64,000 bases of DNA from Marichromatium gracile (lineage in GTDB: Bacteria; Pseudomonadota; Gammaproteobacteria; Chromatiales; Chromatiaceae): contig NZ_SMDC01000004.1 in assembly GCF_004343155.1 (NCBI RefSeq), forward strand, positions 124,001 to 188,000. Reading direction: 5' to 3'. The notes under the pieces were generated by a model that saw only the letters and a list, made by a program, of their open reading frames with translations, ran no database searches and was not told where the DNA came from. Below, one piece after another: positions 11,237 through 20,830 of this stretch; position 1 is the first letter of the stretch, and each line of letters starts with the position of its first letter. The position numbers and the translations under genes are program-made.

Positions 11237-12310
11237 TCAGGTCGACTCGAGTCGAGCAAACATCTCCTCGGCAGCGTTGTAGGCTGCCGTGTCTCGCCGC
11301 TCATCGAGCGGTGGAAGAGTCAAGGCATCCCGTCCGATGACAAAGGCGGAACCACCAACATCGTCGTCCCAGGATGATCCGTCCTCGTTGATCAGCCGGT
11401 AGTCGCTTCGGGTGAAATCGGTTCCCAGTCGACGTGCCAGGTAGATCCAGGTCCAGCAACGCTCGTGGTCTTGGTGATCGAAGCGCTCGATCAGCTCGAA
11501 CATTGCCTCGGTATTGCCCTCTTCGGCGGCGATTGTCAGCCAATGATGCGTCTCTGCTCTGCGCCCGTGACGCTCGGCGATCTCGGCCACCCGCATCGGG
11601 TCCTCGTCGAGGTCGTCGTGGTCGCCCTCGAAGAAAGAAAGGTCACCGAACTTGTCCGCGAGATCAAGGAGCGCTTCGGCGCTACCCAGCTGGGCCGCTT
11701 GACGGAGGTGGAAGGCATGCTTCTCCTTGAGGGCAATGCGACCTGCATAGGCATCTGCCCAGGCTTTTTGCATGCCCTCAAGTTCGCGACCGTTCTGCTC
11801 TTGGGTGTACCAATAGGATGCCCCCAATAGCTCGTCATTGTCATCACCGGGGTCATAGATCAGGGCTAGCGCATAGTGGGCAATAGCACTCCCGCTGTTG
11901 GCGGATCGTACTAAGCAGTCCACCGGGAGCGCAGGCAAATCAGTCTCGCCGAAATCGTAACCGTCGTAGAGACCGTCGCGGAGATCCCTGACCAGGTCAT
12001 TTAGACGAACGACTCCCAATCGATGCTGGGTCGCGAACGAGACCAACTCGGACACGACATGATCGGTCGTTGCGGTTGGGTACCCCAGATCGCTGTAGCG
12101 CTGGCGAAGTATTGCCGGCTCCATCGGGATACGGTCGAACTCGTCGTTGCCAGACGTGAACACGGACGAAGCGGTTAGTGCCGCGTAGGAGCGAAAACCG
12201 TAGAGTGCAGCCAGCAACTCGTAGATGTGCGCGCGCTTGAAGGGCGTTTTGGTGCTGGATTGCAGGTACTGCTGTGCAGCATATGCCAGCGCTTTGACCG
12301 TCATTGTCAT
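11237..12310 (-). CDS. Sel1-repeat protein of unknown function
   Basis: Protein of 357 aa with no signal peptide. The N-terminal 50 residues (ALAYAAQQYL...KRAHIYELLAALYGFRSYAAL) resemble the short helical region found at the start of some Sel1/tetratricopeptide-like proteins. Several degenerate Sel1-type repeats follow, e.g. SAIAHYALALIYDPG, QAAQLGSAEALLDLADKFG, and AAEEGNTEAMFELIERF. These repeats form alpha-solenoids that bind proteins. Codon use is visibly less GC-rich than neighbours, suggesting recent acquisition. ATG 12310 follows GAGG at 8 bases. Function cannot be given. Confidence 0.75.
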   Translation of the reverse strand: MTMTVKALAYAAQQYLQSSTKTPFKRAHIYELLAALYGFRSYAALTASSVFTSGNDEFDRIPMEPAILRQRYSDLGYPTATTDHVVSELVSFATQHRLGVVRLNDLVRDLRDGLYDGYDFGETDLPALPVDCLVRSANSGSAIAHYALALIYDPGDDNDELLGASYWYTQEQNGRELEGMQKAWADAYAGRIALKEKHAFHLRQAAQLGSAEALLDLADKFGDLSFFEGDHDDLDEDPMRVAEIAERHGRRAETHHWLTIAAEEGNTEAMFELIERFDHQDHERCWTWIYLARRLGTDFTRSDYRLINEDGSSWDDDVGGSAFVIGRDALTLPPLDERRDTAAYNAAEEMFARLEST

Positions 12311-12681
12311 CTCTATACCTCATGACCACGCCGATCTCGGGTTAGGCGCACACGTTTAAGTCCCCGAGAGCAACGCTCACAAAGAGAGATGTTCAATGAC
12401 AGATAGCGAAGCGGCCTATTTTTACTCGTGTGCAAGTAGGGTGGGCACCCGGGTGAGAAAATAGCCCTGTTGCGCGCCTGCGTCAACGACCTTGGTTTGG
12501 ATTGGCTGCGAGTTACTGTTCGACTGCGAGCTAGTCAAGGGCGCGCGGATCGCCGCCAGATGCTGCTTGTCTGGCTCGACGAGCCTCTGCGGGGTGGGTC
12601 GGCCGCGACTGTGGGCGCCTCAGGCGGTAAGATGCGGTGCACCACAAGCGTTTTTGCTTTGGCAGGTTAGTTAGTGGGCAT
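12311..12681. other. Lower-GC intergenic region
   Basis: About 370 bases with no supported gene between the Sel1-repeat gene and the terminator of tRNA-Ser. AT-rich patches (about 12345-12440) are consistent with promoters. A GTAGGGTGGGCACC block at about 12438-12451 resembles one arm of an intergenic repeat common in gammaproteobacteria; I cannot find a matching second arm. Confidence 0.4.
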
Positions 12682-12708
12682 AAAAAACGCGCCTGAAGGC
12701 GCGTTTTT
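12682..12708. terminator. Rho-independent terminator after tRNA-Ser
   Basis: Hairpin CGCGCC-TGAA-GGCGCG flanked by A6 on the left and T5 on the right, so it can act on both strands. It lies 10 bases past the 3' end of the minus-strand tRNA-Ser gene. Confidence 0.9.
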
Positions 12709-12718
12709 ACCGACAATT

Positions 12719-12809
12719 TGGCGGAGAGGGTGGGATTCGAACCCACGATAGGCTATTAACCTATACACACTTTCCAGGCGTGCTCCTTAAACCACTCGGA
12801 CACCTCTCC
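12719..12809 (-). tRNA. tRNA-Ser (anticodon GGA)
   Basis: 91-nt class II tRNA with the 3' CCA encoded. Acceptor arms GGAGAGG (12803-12809) and CCTCTCC pair exactly. The T-arm contains GTGGGTTCGAATCCCAC. The anticodon loop reads CTGGAAA, giving anticodon GGA (complement of 12773-12775), which reads UCC/UCU serine codons. The long variable arm (TAGGTTAATAGCCTA) is typical of tRNA-Ser. Confidence 0.97.
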
Positions 12810-12950
12810 GGAAAACACGGCGACAGGAAGGCCCGCGGCGCGTTTGAGCCGTGAACTTTAACCGAAACCCCGACGGCTTTCAACCCATTTCTTCTCGAAC
12901 GCACAGCGGGCATCATCGGGGCACCCGTTTCCCTCAGGCCACCCTGCCCC

Positions 12951-13769
12951 ATGCCCAACACCCGCGCCAGCACCGCCGACCGTCACCGTCTCTACGAACT
13001 CGCCGTCCAGGCCCCGGAGGCCGAGATCGACCTGCTCGATCAGCTCGTCACCGATCTGCGCGGTCGCCCGGCGCGACGGCTGCGCGAGGACTTCTGCGGC
13101 AGCGCCGCGATCTCTGCGGCCTGGGTGCGTCGCCGCCCCGACAATCAGGCCCTCGGCATCGATCTCGACGCCGCGGTGCTCGACTGGGCACGGACCCACA
13201 CCCTCGCCGGGCTCGCGCCCGAGGCGCGCGCGCGACTGGCGCTGCGCCAAGCCGATGTCCGTGAGGCCGCCACCGCGCCGGTCGACCTGGTGGTGGCGAT
13301 GAACTTCAGCTACTGGCTGCTGCGCAGCCGCGAGTCGCTCGGCGACTACTTCCGCGCGGTGCACCGCGCGCTCGCCCCCGACGGGGTCTTCCTGCTCGAT
13401 GTCTACGGCGGCTACGACGCCCCGCGGGTGATCCGCGAGGAGCGCCGCGTCGCCGACCCCGAGCAGGGCGACTTCGACTACATCTGGGAGCAGGCGCGCT
13501 TCGACCCGATCAGCAGCGATCTGGAGTGTCACATCCACTTCGCCTTCGACGACGGCTCGCGGCTCGAGCGCGCCTTCAGCTATCAGTGGCGGCTGTGGAC
13601 CCTGCCCGAGTTGCGCGAGCTGCTCGCCGAGGCCGGCTTCGGCGAGGTCGGCGTCTACTGGCAGGGCTGGGACGCCGAGGGCGAGCCCGACGGCGACTTC
13701 GTCGCGGTCGAGCGCGGCGAGCCCGACGCCGGCTGGATCGCCTATCTCGGCGCCACGCCGGCGCGCTGA
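12951..13769 (+). CDS. Class I SAM-dependent methyltransferase
   Basis: Cytoplasmic methyltransferase of 272 aa, substrate unknown. SAM-binding features: motif I is atypical, LREDFCGSAAISAAWV in place of the usual E/DxGxGxG, with the acidic residue at the end of beta 2 in ALGIDLDAAVLDWA; motif post-I/II ARLALRQADVRE and VVAMNFSYWLL follow. The DFCGTG-like motif I (here DFCGSA) is characteristic of a family annotated only as class I methyltransferase. The C-terminal half (about 180-272) has a beta-rich part ending EVGVYWQGWD. It stands alone, with the glucanotransferase gene convergent. The ribosome site is weak. Confidence 0.85.
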   Translation: MPNTRASTADRHRLYELAVQAPEAEIDLLDQLVTDLRGRPARRLREDFCGSAAISAAWVRRRPDNQALGIDLDAAVLDWARTHTLAGLAPEARARLALRQADVREAATAPVDLVVAMNFSYWLLRSRESLGDYFRAVHRALAPDGVFLLDVYGGYDAPRVIREERRVADPEQGDFDYIWEQARFDPISSDLECHIHFAFDDGSRLERAFSYQWRLWTLPELRELLAEAGFGEVGVYWQGWDAEGEPDGDFVAVERGEPDAGWIAYLGATPAR

Positions 13770-13780
13770 GCGCGTCGCGC

Positions 13781-15295
<1,515 letters not shown>

Positions 15296-15737
15296 GGAGG
15301 GGCCTCCCGGTCGGCAGCTGTCCGCTGGTCGCATCCTAACGCCGATCGCCCCACGACAGCGACCACGATCCGCATGGACGGACACGTTTACATCTCTTCG
15401 GGCGCGCCGGGCGCACCCGGCGGGGGCGGCCGAGGCGCTCTGCGACACACCCGACCCCGAATCATGGGGGCGCGCACAAACCATTGAAAGTACGAGGGCG
15501 TCGCAACGCTCGAGCGCGCGACGATTGATCCGCGACCGCGCCTTGGGCTAGCGTGGGGAGGCTCGCGCGACGACGACGCAACGTCGACGCGCCAGCGGCG
15601 AGCCGGCGTCCGCAATCGTGACCGGGCGCACGGTTTCGGCACACACGCTTGGCTTCATCTCATTCGCCCGCACCGGGTGTCCGACGCCGGACGGACCTCT
15701 CCAACCCGGCCCCGACAGCAGTAGGAACCCATCGATC
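15296..15737. other. Intergenic region upstream of malQ and the AhpD-like gene
   Basis: 442 bases between divergent genes, no gene supported. It must hold the malQ promoter (minus) and the promoter of the AhpD-like gene (plus). A few AT-richer patches occur (15380-15395 and 15475-15490). I see no clear operator or riboswitch. Confidence 0.4.
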
Positions 15738-16310
15738 ATGAGCAGTCCCGATACCTTCAAGCACTCACTCAGTCGCGCCCGCGAGTACGGGCTCGAGGAG
15801 TTCCTCGAGATCATCGGCGAGCTCTCCCAGGAGAGCACCAAGAAGGGCCGCATCGACCGCGCCAGCAAGGAGCTGATCACCCTCGGCATCGCCCTGGCCA
15901 AGCAATGCCGGCGCTGTATCGACATCCACGGCAGCGAGGCCAGACGCCTCGGCGCCGGCGACGGCGAACTCAGCCAGGTGCGCAAGATCGCGCTGTTTCT
16001 CAAGGCCAGCCCCAGCGGCGGCGGCGAGATGTGGGAGTCCTGGGAGGACTCCTGGCGCGAGTACGTGCTCGGGCGCGGCCCGATCGAGCACCATGTGCGC
16101 GAGCTGATCGCGCTCGGCATCGCCCTGGTCGAGCAGCGCCGCGACCACATCCGTCTGCACGCGCGCTCGGCGCTGGAGTTCGGCACGCCGCCCGAGGAGA
16201 TCTTCGAGGTGATGCCGATCGCGCTGCTGATGGACGGCGCCCCCGCCCTCTCGCAGATCCCCCATCTGGTCGAGGCGCTCGACGCCCCGGCATTGCAACT
16301 GAGCGCCTGA
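15738..16310 (+). CDS. Carboxymuconolactone decarboxylase / AhpD-like protein
   Basis: 190-aa all-helical protein with two tandem CMD/AhpD-like units. The first contains the redox pair in LAKQCRRCIDIHGSEARR (CxxC with a following His), as in AhpD-type peroxidase partners. The second unit repeats the pattern as LVEQRRDHIRLHARSA but both cysteines are replaced by Arg and Asp. So only one active site is present per chain, which is seen in pseudo-dimeric members of the family. ATG 15738 was preferred because the upstream extension has no conservation-like features. Likely a thiol-dependent antioxidant protein; the substrate is unknown. Confidence 0.8.
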   Translation: MSSPDTFKHSLSRAREYGLEEFLEIIGELSQESTKKGRIDRASKELITLGIALAKQCRRCIDIHGSEARRLGAGDGELSQVRKIALFLKASPSGGGEMWESWEDSWREYVLGRGPIEHHVRELIALGIALVEQRRDHIRLHARSALEFGTPPEEIFEVMPIALLMDGAPALSQIPHLVEALDAPALQLSA

Positions 16311-16448
16311 GCGCGCCGCGCGGTCGCGCCCCGGGCGCGGCTGCGCTAGCATCCGCAGCTGACGCGTCGACCCACGCCCGCGGTGGCGGCGCCATCACGC
16401 CGGCCCCAGAGAGGCAGCCGGCCCCGCGGATCACCACGGAAGCCTGCG

Positions 16449-18389
16449 ATGTTCAAGTATCTCCCGCTGTGGGCCAATATCCTGCTGGGCATGGGGCTGG
16501 CCATCGCCCTGGCCGTGGCGGCGCTCACCTACAACAACCTCCACGACATCGACCGTCTCACCGCCCAGGCCGAGCGCGAGCAGCTCGCACTCTATGCCGA
16601 CAGTCTGCAGGCCGAGATCGCCGCCGAGACCCGGCTGGCCGCGGCGATGAGCACCCTGGTGGCGAACCTCCCCGATATCCAGTCGCACTTCGCCGCGGGC
16701 GACCGCGCCTGGCTGCGCGCGGCGCTCGAACCGGCCTATCGCAAGCTCCACGCCGACTATGGCGTGGTGCAGTTCCAGTTCCACACCCCGCCGGCGACCT
16801 CGATGCTGCGCCTGCACATGCCCGAGCGCTACGGCGACGACCTCTCCGGCTTCCGTCACTCGGTGGTCGACACCAACCGCGAGCGCGAGCCCCAGCGCGG
16901 GCTCGAGGTCGGGGTGGCCAACCTCGGCGCGCGCGGCATCGTCCCGGTGGCGTGGCAGGGGCGTCATGTCGGCTCGGTGGAGTTCGGCATGGCCTTCGGC
17001 GCCGACTTCTTCGCCAACTTCAAGCAGCATCACGGCGTCGACGCCGCGCTGCACCTGGCCCGTGCCGACGGTCTGCGCACCTTCGCCGGCACCTTCGGCG
17101 CCCAGCCGCTGCTCGACGACTCGCGGCTGCGCGCGGCGCTCGCCGGCACCCCGCAGCTCGTCCACGCCCGGCTCGGCACCACCCCGGTGGCGGTCTACGC
17201 CAGCGCCGTGACCGACTACTCCGGCACCCCGATCGGGGTCATCGAGCTGGTGCGCGACCGCAGCGCGGCGCTCGCCGCGATCGCTGCCAGCACCCGCGAG
17301 GCCTGGCTGGTCGCGGCCCTGGTCGCCGGCCTCAGTCTGGTGCTGACGCTGCTCACGGCGCGCGCACTCGAGCGGCGCATCCGCCGGCTCGCCGGCGGCA
17401 TCAAGCAGATCGCCGCCGGCGACCTCAGCCACGAGATCGCCATCGACGGGCGCGACGAGCTCGCCGCGCTCGGTCACGACGGCGAGCGCATGCGCCGTCA
17501 TCTCCACGGTCTCGTCGGCGAGGTCGAGCAGGATGCGCGCGCCGTCGACGAGGCCGCGCGCGAGATCGCCGGCGCCGTCGAGGGCCAGGCGGCGACCTCC
17601 AGCGAGATGTCGGCCTCGATCGCCGAGATCACCTCGACCATGGAGGAGCTGTCGGCCTCCTCGACCCAGATCGCCGAGTACTCCGGCTCGGTGGCCGAGA
17701 TCGCCAAGCGCACCTACGACGACAGCCTGCAGGGGGCCGAGTCGATGCAGCAGCTGGCCGCGCAGATGGAGGAGATCCGTCGCGACAACCAGCACGCGCT
17801 CGCCGAGATCGTCGCCCTCGGGCACAAGTCCAAGGAGATCTCCAAGGTCATGGAGATCATCGACACCGTCGCCGATCAGACCAAGCTGATCGCCTTCAAC
17901 GCCGCGCTCGAGGCCTCCTCGGCGGGCGAGGCGGGCAAGCGCTTCGGCGTGGTCGCCGCCGAGATCCGCCGCCTGGCCGACTCGGTCACCGACTCGACCA
18001 GCGAGATCAGCAACAAGGTCATCGAGATCCAGGACGCCATCAACCGTCTGGTGATCAACTCCGAGAAAGGCTCCCAGGGCATCGCCGAGGGTCTCGAAGC
18101 CTCCTCGCGCAGCTCCGAGATCCTCCGCTCGCTGGTCGAGGCCGCCGGCGAGACCACCAGCTCGGCGCAACAGATCAGCCTCTCGACCCAGCAGCAGAAG
18201 ACCGCCAGCAACCAGGTGGTGGTGGCGCTGCGCGAGATCGTCACCGCCAGCGCCGACACCGCCCAGTCGGTGCAGCGCATCGCCCAGGTCGCCCAGCAGA
18301 TGACCCAGCTCTCGACCAATCTCGGCCAACGCGTCGACCGCTTCGAGCTCGGCGCCGCCCCCGCCGCCGACACCCGGGATCCGGCATGA
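16449..18389 (+). CDS. Methyl-accepting chemotaxis protein with periplasmic dCache-like sensor
   Basis: Transmembrane chemoreceptor of 646 aa heading the chemosensory operon. TM1 is about residues 8-28. A periplasmic domain of about 250 residues follows, with YGVVQFQFHTPPATSMLRLH and GLEVGVANLGARGIVPV as in dCache_3 (PF14827) sensors. TM2 is about 283-305, then HAMP (306-358). The signalling tip reads IIDTVADQTKLIAFNAALEA then SSAGEAGKRFGVVAAEIRRL, a variant of the usual DQTNLLALNAAIEA. Candidate methylation segments flank it. No C-terminal pentapeptide for CheR tethering is seen. It overlaps cheB by ATGA. Confidence 0.93.
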   Translation: MFKYLPLWANILLGMGLAIALAVAALTYNNLHDIDRLTAQAEREQLALYADSLQAEIAAETRLAAAMSTLVANLPDIQSHFAAGDRAWLRAALEPAYRKLHADYGVVQFQFHTPPATSMLRLHMPERYGDDLSGFRHSVVDTNREREPQRGLEVGVANLGARGIVPVAWQGRHVGSVEFGMAFGADFFANFKQHHGVDAALHLARADGLRTFAGTFGAQPLLDDSRLRAALAGTPQLVHARLGTTPVAVYASAVTDYSGTPIGVIELVRDRSAALAAIAASTREAWLVAALVAGLSLVLTLLTARALERRIRRLAGGIKQIAAGDLSHEIAIDGRDELAALGHDGERMRRHLHGLVGEVEQDARAVDEAAREIAGAVEGQAATSSEMSASIAEITSTMEELSASSTQIAEYSGSVAEIAKRTYDDSLQGAESMQQLAAQMEEIRRDNQHALAEIVALGHKSKEISKVMEIIDTVADQTKLIAFNAALEASSAGEAGKRFGVVAAEIRRLADSVTDSTSEISNKVIEIQDAINRLVINSEKGSQGIAEGLEASSRSSEILRSLVEAAGETTSSAQQISLSTQQQKTASNQVVVALREIVTASADTAQSVQRIAQVAQQMTQLSTNLGQRVDRFELGAAPAADTRDPA

Positions 18390-19423
18390 GCGCGTCCCGT
18401 CCGATCCGCGTGCTGGTGGTCGACGACAGCCCGCTGGCGCGCGCGCTGATCCGCACCCAGATCGAGGCCGCCGCCGGTCTCGAGGTCTGCGCCGAGACCG
18501 GCAATGGCCGCGAGGCGCTGCGTCTGACCCAGGAGCTCGCGCCCGACATCATCACCATGGACCTGCAGATGCCGGGGATGGGCGGGCTCGAGACCATCGC
18601 CGAGATCATGTCGACGCGCGCCACCCCGATCCTGGTGGTCTCGGACCTGGCCGACGCGGACAACGCCATGGCGGCGGTGGCCTACGGCGCGCTCGATGCC
18701 CTCCCCAAGGAGGCGCTCGGCGACGCGTCGCGCCTGGCGCAGCGGCTGCGCACCCTCGCCGGGGTACCGGTGATCCGCCACATCCGTCGCCCCCAGGCCC
18801 CCGCCGCCCTCGCCCCGACGGCCCCCGAGCCGCACCGTCACCGCGCCCGGGTGGTGGCCATCGCCGCCTCGACCGGCGGTCCCCACGCGCTCGCCCAGAT
18901 CCTCGCCGCGCTGCCGCCCGACTTCCCCGCGCCGCTGCTCATCGCCCAGCACATCGCCGACGGCTTCGCCCAGGCGATGGCCGCCTGGCTCGACGGGCTC
19001 TGTCCGCTGCCGGTGGCCGTCGCCGAGCCCGGCGAGGCGCTGCGCCCGGGCCGGGTCCACATCGCCGACCCCGGCCAGCACCTCGGCGTCGACCACGAGC
19101 AGCGCATCCAGCTCTCGCCGCGCGCCGCCGGCGACATCTATCGCCCGAGCTGCGATCATCTGCTCGAGTCGGTGGCGGCGCACTACGGCGCGCGCGCCGT
19201 CGGCGTGATCCTCACCGGGATGGGGCGCGACGGCGCACGCGGGCTGCTGGCGATGCGCCGCGCCGGGGCCCCGACCATCGCCCAGGACGAGGCCAGCTCG
19301 GTGATCTTCGGCATGAACCGCGAGGCGATCGTCGCCGGCGCCGCCGCCGAGGTCCTCACCCTGGCCGAGATCCCGCCGCGCCTGTGCGCCCTGACCGGCG
19401 CCGTCGCGCCCGCCCCGTCGTGA
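18386..19423 (+). CDS. cheB: CheB: chemoreceptor glutamate methylesterase
   Basis: 345-aa methylesterase that removes methyl groups from chemoreceptors when phosphorylated. REC domain: acid pocket VVDDSPLAR and phosphoacceptor Asp59 in ITMDLQMPG. The linker is Pro/Ala-rich (about 135-155). The catalytic domain has Ser in AIAASTGGPHAL, His in LLIAQHIADGF and Asp in LTGMGRDGARG, the full triad. The REC alpha4-beta5 segment reads DALPKEALGD, with the conserved Lys near its end. ATG 18386 overlaps the receptor stop, and its own stop overlaps cheR by GTGA, so the genes are translationally coupled. Equivalent to WspF in a Wsp-type pathway (inference). Confidence 0.94.
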   Translation: MSASRPIRVLVVDDSPLARALIRTQIEAAAGLEVCAETGNGREALRLTQELAPDIITMDLQMPGMGGLETIAEIMSTRATPILVVSDLADADNAMAAVAYGALDALPKEALGDASRLAQRLRTLAGVPVIRHIRRPQAPAALAPTAPEPHRHRARVVAIAASTGGPHALAQILAALPPDFPAPLLIAQHIADGFAQAMAAWLDGLCPLPVAVAEPGEALRPGRVHIADPGQHLGVDHEQRIQLSPRAAGDIYRPSCDHLLESVAAHYGARAVGVILTGMGRDGARGLLAMRRAGAPTIAQDEASSVIFGMNREAIVAGAAAEVLTLAEIPPRLCALTGAVAPAPS

Positions 19424-20814
19424 ACGATCTCTCCCCGCTGCGCACGCTCATCAAGGAGCGGATCGGGCTGCACTTCGACGCCGCCTCCGAGACGACGCTG
19501 CGCGAGGCGCTGGCGCGTCGCATCGCCCACACCGCGAGCGACGGCCCCGCGGCCTATCTGGCCCGGCTGCGCGCCGACGAGACCGAACTCATGGCGCTCG
19601 GCAGCCTGCTGACGATCAACGAGACCTACTTCTATCGCGAGGCGCAGCACCTCGAGCTGCTCACCGATCACCTCATCCCGACGCTGCGCGCGCGCGACCG
19701 CGCGCCCCCGGAGACGCCGATCCGCATCCTCTCGGCCGGCTGTTCGAGCGGCGAGGAGCCCTACTCGATCGCCATCGCCCTCGAGCAGCGTCTCGGCGCC
19801 GAGGCCGCCGCCGCGGTGCGCATCAGCGCCGGCGACCTCGACCCCGAGGTGCTCGAGCGCGCCCGCGCCGGGCGCTACGGCGCCTTCACCTTCCGCGCCC
19901 TCGACCCGGCACTGCGCGCGCGCCACTTCACCCGGCTCGACAACGGCCAGCACCAGCTCGCCGCCGCCATCCGCGCGCGCGTCGACTTCCTCGCGCTCAA
20001 CCTGCTCGCCCGCGACTACCCGCCGGGGCTGCAGGGACAGGACGTGATCTTCTACCGCAACGTCTCGATCTATTTCGATCCGCCGACCCGCGCCCAGGTG
20101 CTCGCGCAGCTGGCGCGGCTGCTCAACCCCGGCGGCTTCCTCATCGTCGGCGTCGCCGAGACCCTCGCCAACGACATCGGACTGCTGCGCCAGCACGTCC
20201 ATCGCGGCATCTTCTATTTCAGCAACGACCCGCTCGCGCCGCCCGCGCGCGCCCTCGCCCCGTCCCGCCCGGTGCGCCGCCCGCCGCCACCGCTCGACCC
20301 GGCGCGCTGCTATACCGAGGCGCTGGCGCTGGCGCGCGCCGAGCGCTACACCGAGGCGCTGACCCGGTTGGCCATGATCCCGCTCGAACGCCGCTCGGTG
20401 GCGGCACTGGAGCTGCGCGCGCTGCTCGAGTTCGAGACCGGGGCGATCGCCGCGGCGCAGGCGAGCTGCGAACAGGCCCTGGCCAGCGATCCCTGGTCGC
20501 TCGAGGCGCTGCTCGTCAGCGCGCGCTGCGCCCGGCGCCAGGGCCGCACGCAGGCGGCGAGCACGCAACTGGCCCGCGTCATCTATGTCCAGCCCGAGTG
20601 CTGGCGGGCGCACTATCAGCTCGCCGAGCTGCATCGCGACGAGGGCGCCGCCGCGCCCGCCGCGCGCGAGTACCGCATCGCCCGCAACCTGCTCACCGCC
20701 GAGCCGCCGCCCGGCGCGCCGCGCCCACTGCTGCCGAGCGCGCTGTCGCGGCGCGACCTGCGGTTGATCTGCGAGCGCCACCTGGCGCGGCTCGCCGCCC
20801 AGGGCACGGACTGA
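19420..20814 (+). CDS. cheR: CheR: chemoreceptor methyltransferase with C-terminal TPR region
   Basis: 464-aa SAM-dependent methyltransferase of the CheR family. The N-terminal helical domain is short (1-75), followed by LLTINETYFYREAQHLELL, the SAM-binding motif ILSAGCSSGEEPYSIAIALE, ISAGDLDPEVLERARAG, and VIFYRNVSIYFDPPTRAQVL. After about residue 290 come helical TPR-like repeats (ARCYTEALALARAERYTEAL, ELRALLEFETGAIAAAQASC). CheR-TPR fusions are typical of WspC and FrzF-like proteins. In the ...FYRNVSIYF segment, CheR usually has CRNVLIYF. GTG 19420 overlaps the cheB TGA and is the only start that fits the reading frame without intruding further. Confidence 0.92.
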   Translation: MNDLSPLRTLIKERIGLHFDAASETTLREALARRIAHTASDGPAAYLARLRADETELMALGSLLTINETYFYREAQHLELLTDHLIPTLRARDRAPPETPIRILSAGCSSGEEPYSIAIALEQRLGAEAAAAVRISAGDLDPEVLERARAGRYGAFTFRALDPALRARHFTRLDNGQHQLAAAIRARVDFLALNLLARDYPPGLQGQDVIFYRNVSIYFDPPTRAQVLAQLARLLNPGGFLIVGVAETLANDIGLLRQHVHRGIFYFSNDPLAPPARALAPSRPVRRPPPPLDPARCYTEALALARAERYTEALTRLAMIPLERRSVAALELRALLEFETGAIAAAQASCEQALASDPWSLEALLVSARCARRQGRTQAASTQLARVIYVQPECWRAHYQLAELHRDEGAAAPAAREYRIARNLLTAEPPPGAPRPLLPSALSRRDLRLICERHLARLAAQGTD

Positions 20815-20830
20815 GACGGACGCCACGGGC

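Noticed and set aside
12719-12809. Attachment-site duplication of the tRNA-Ser 3' end in the low-GC segment
   Set aside because: No second copy of the GGCGGAGAGGGTGGG end was seen between 11,036 and 12,700, and there is no integrase gene.
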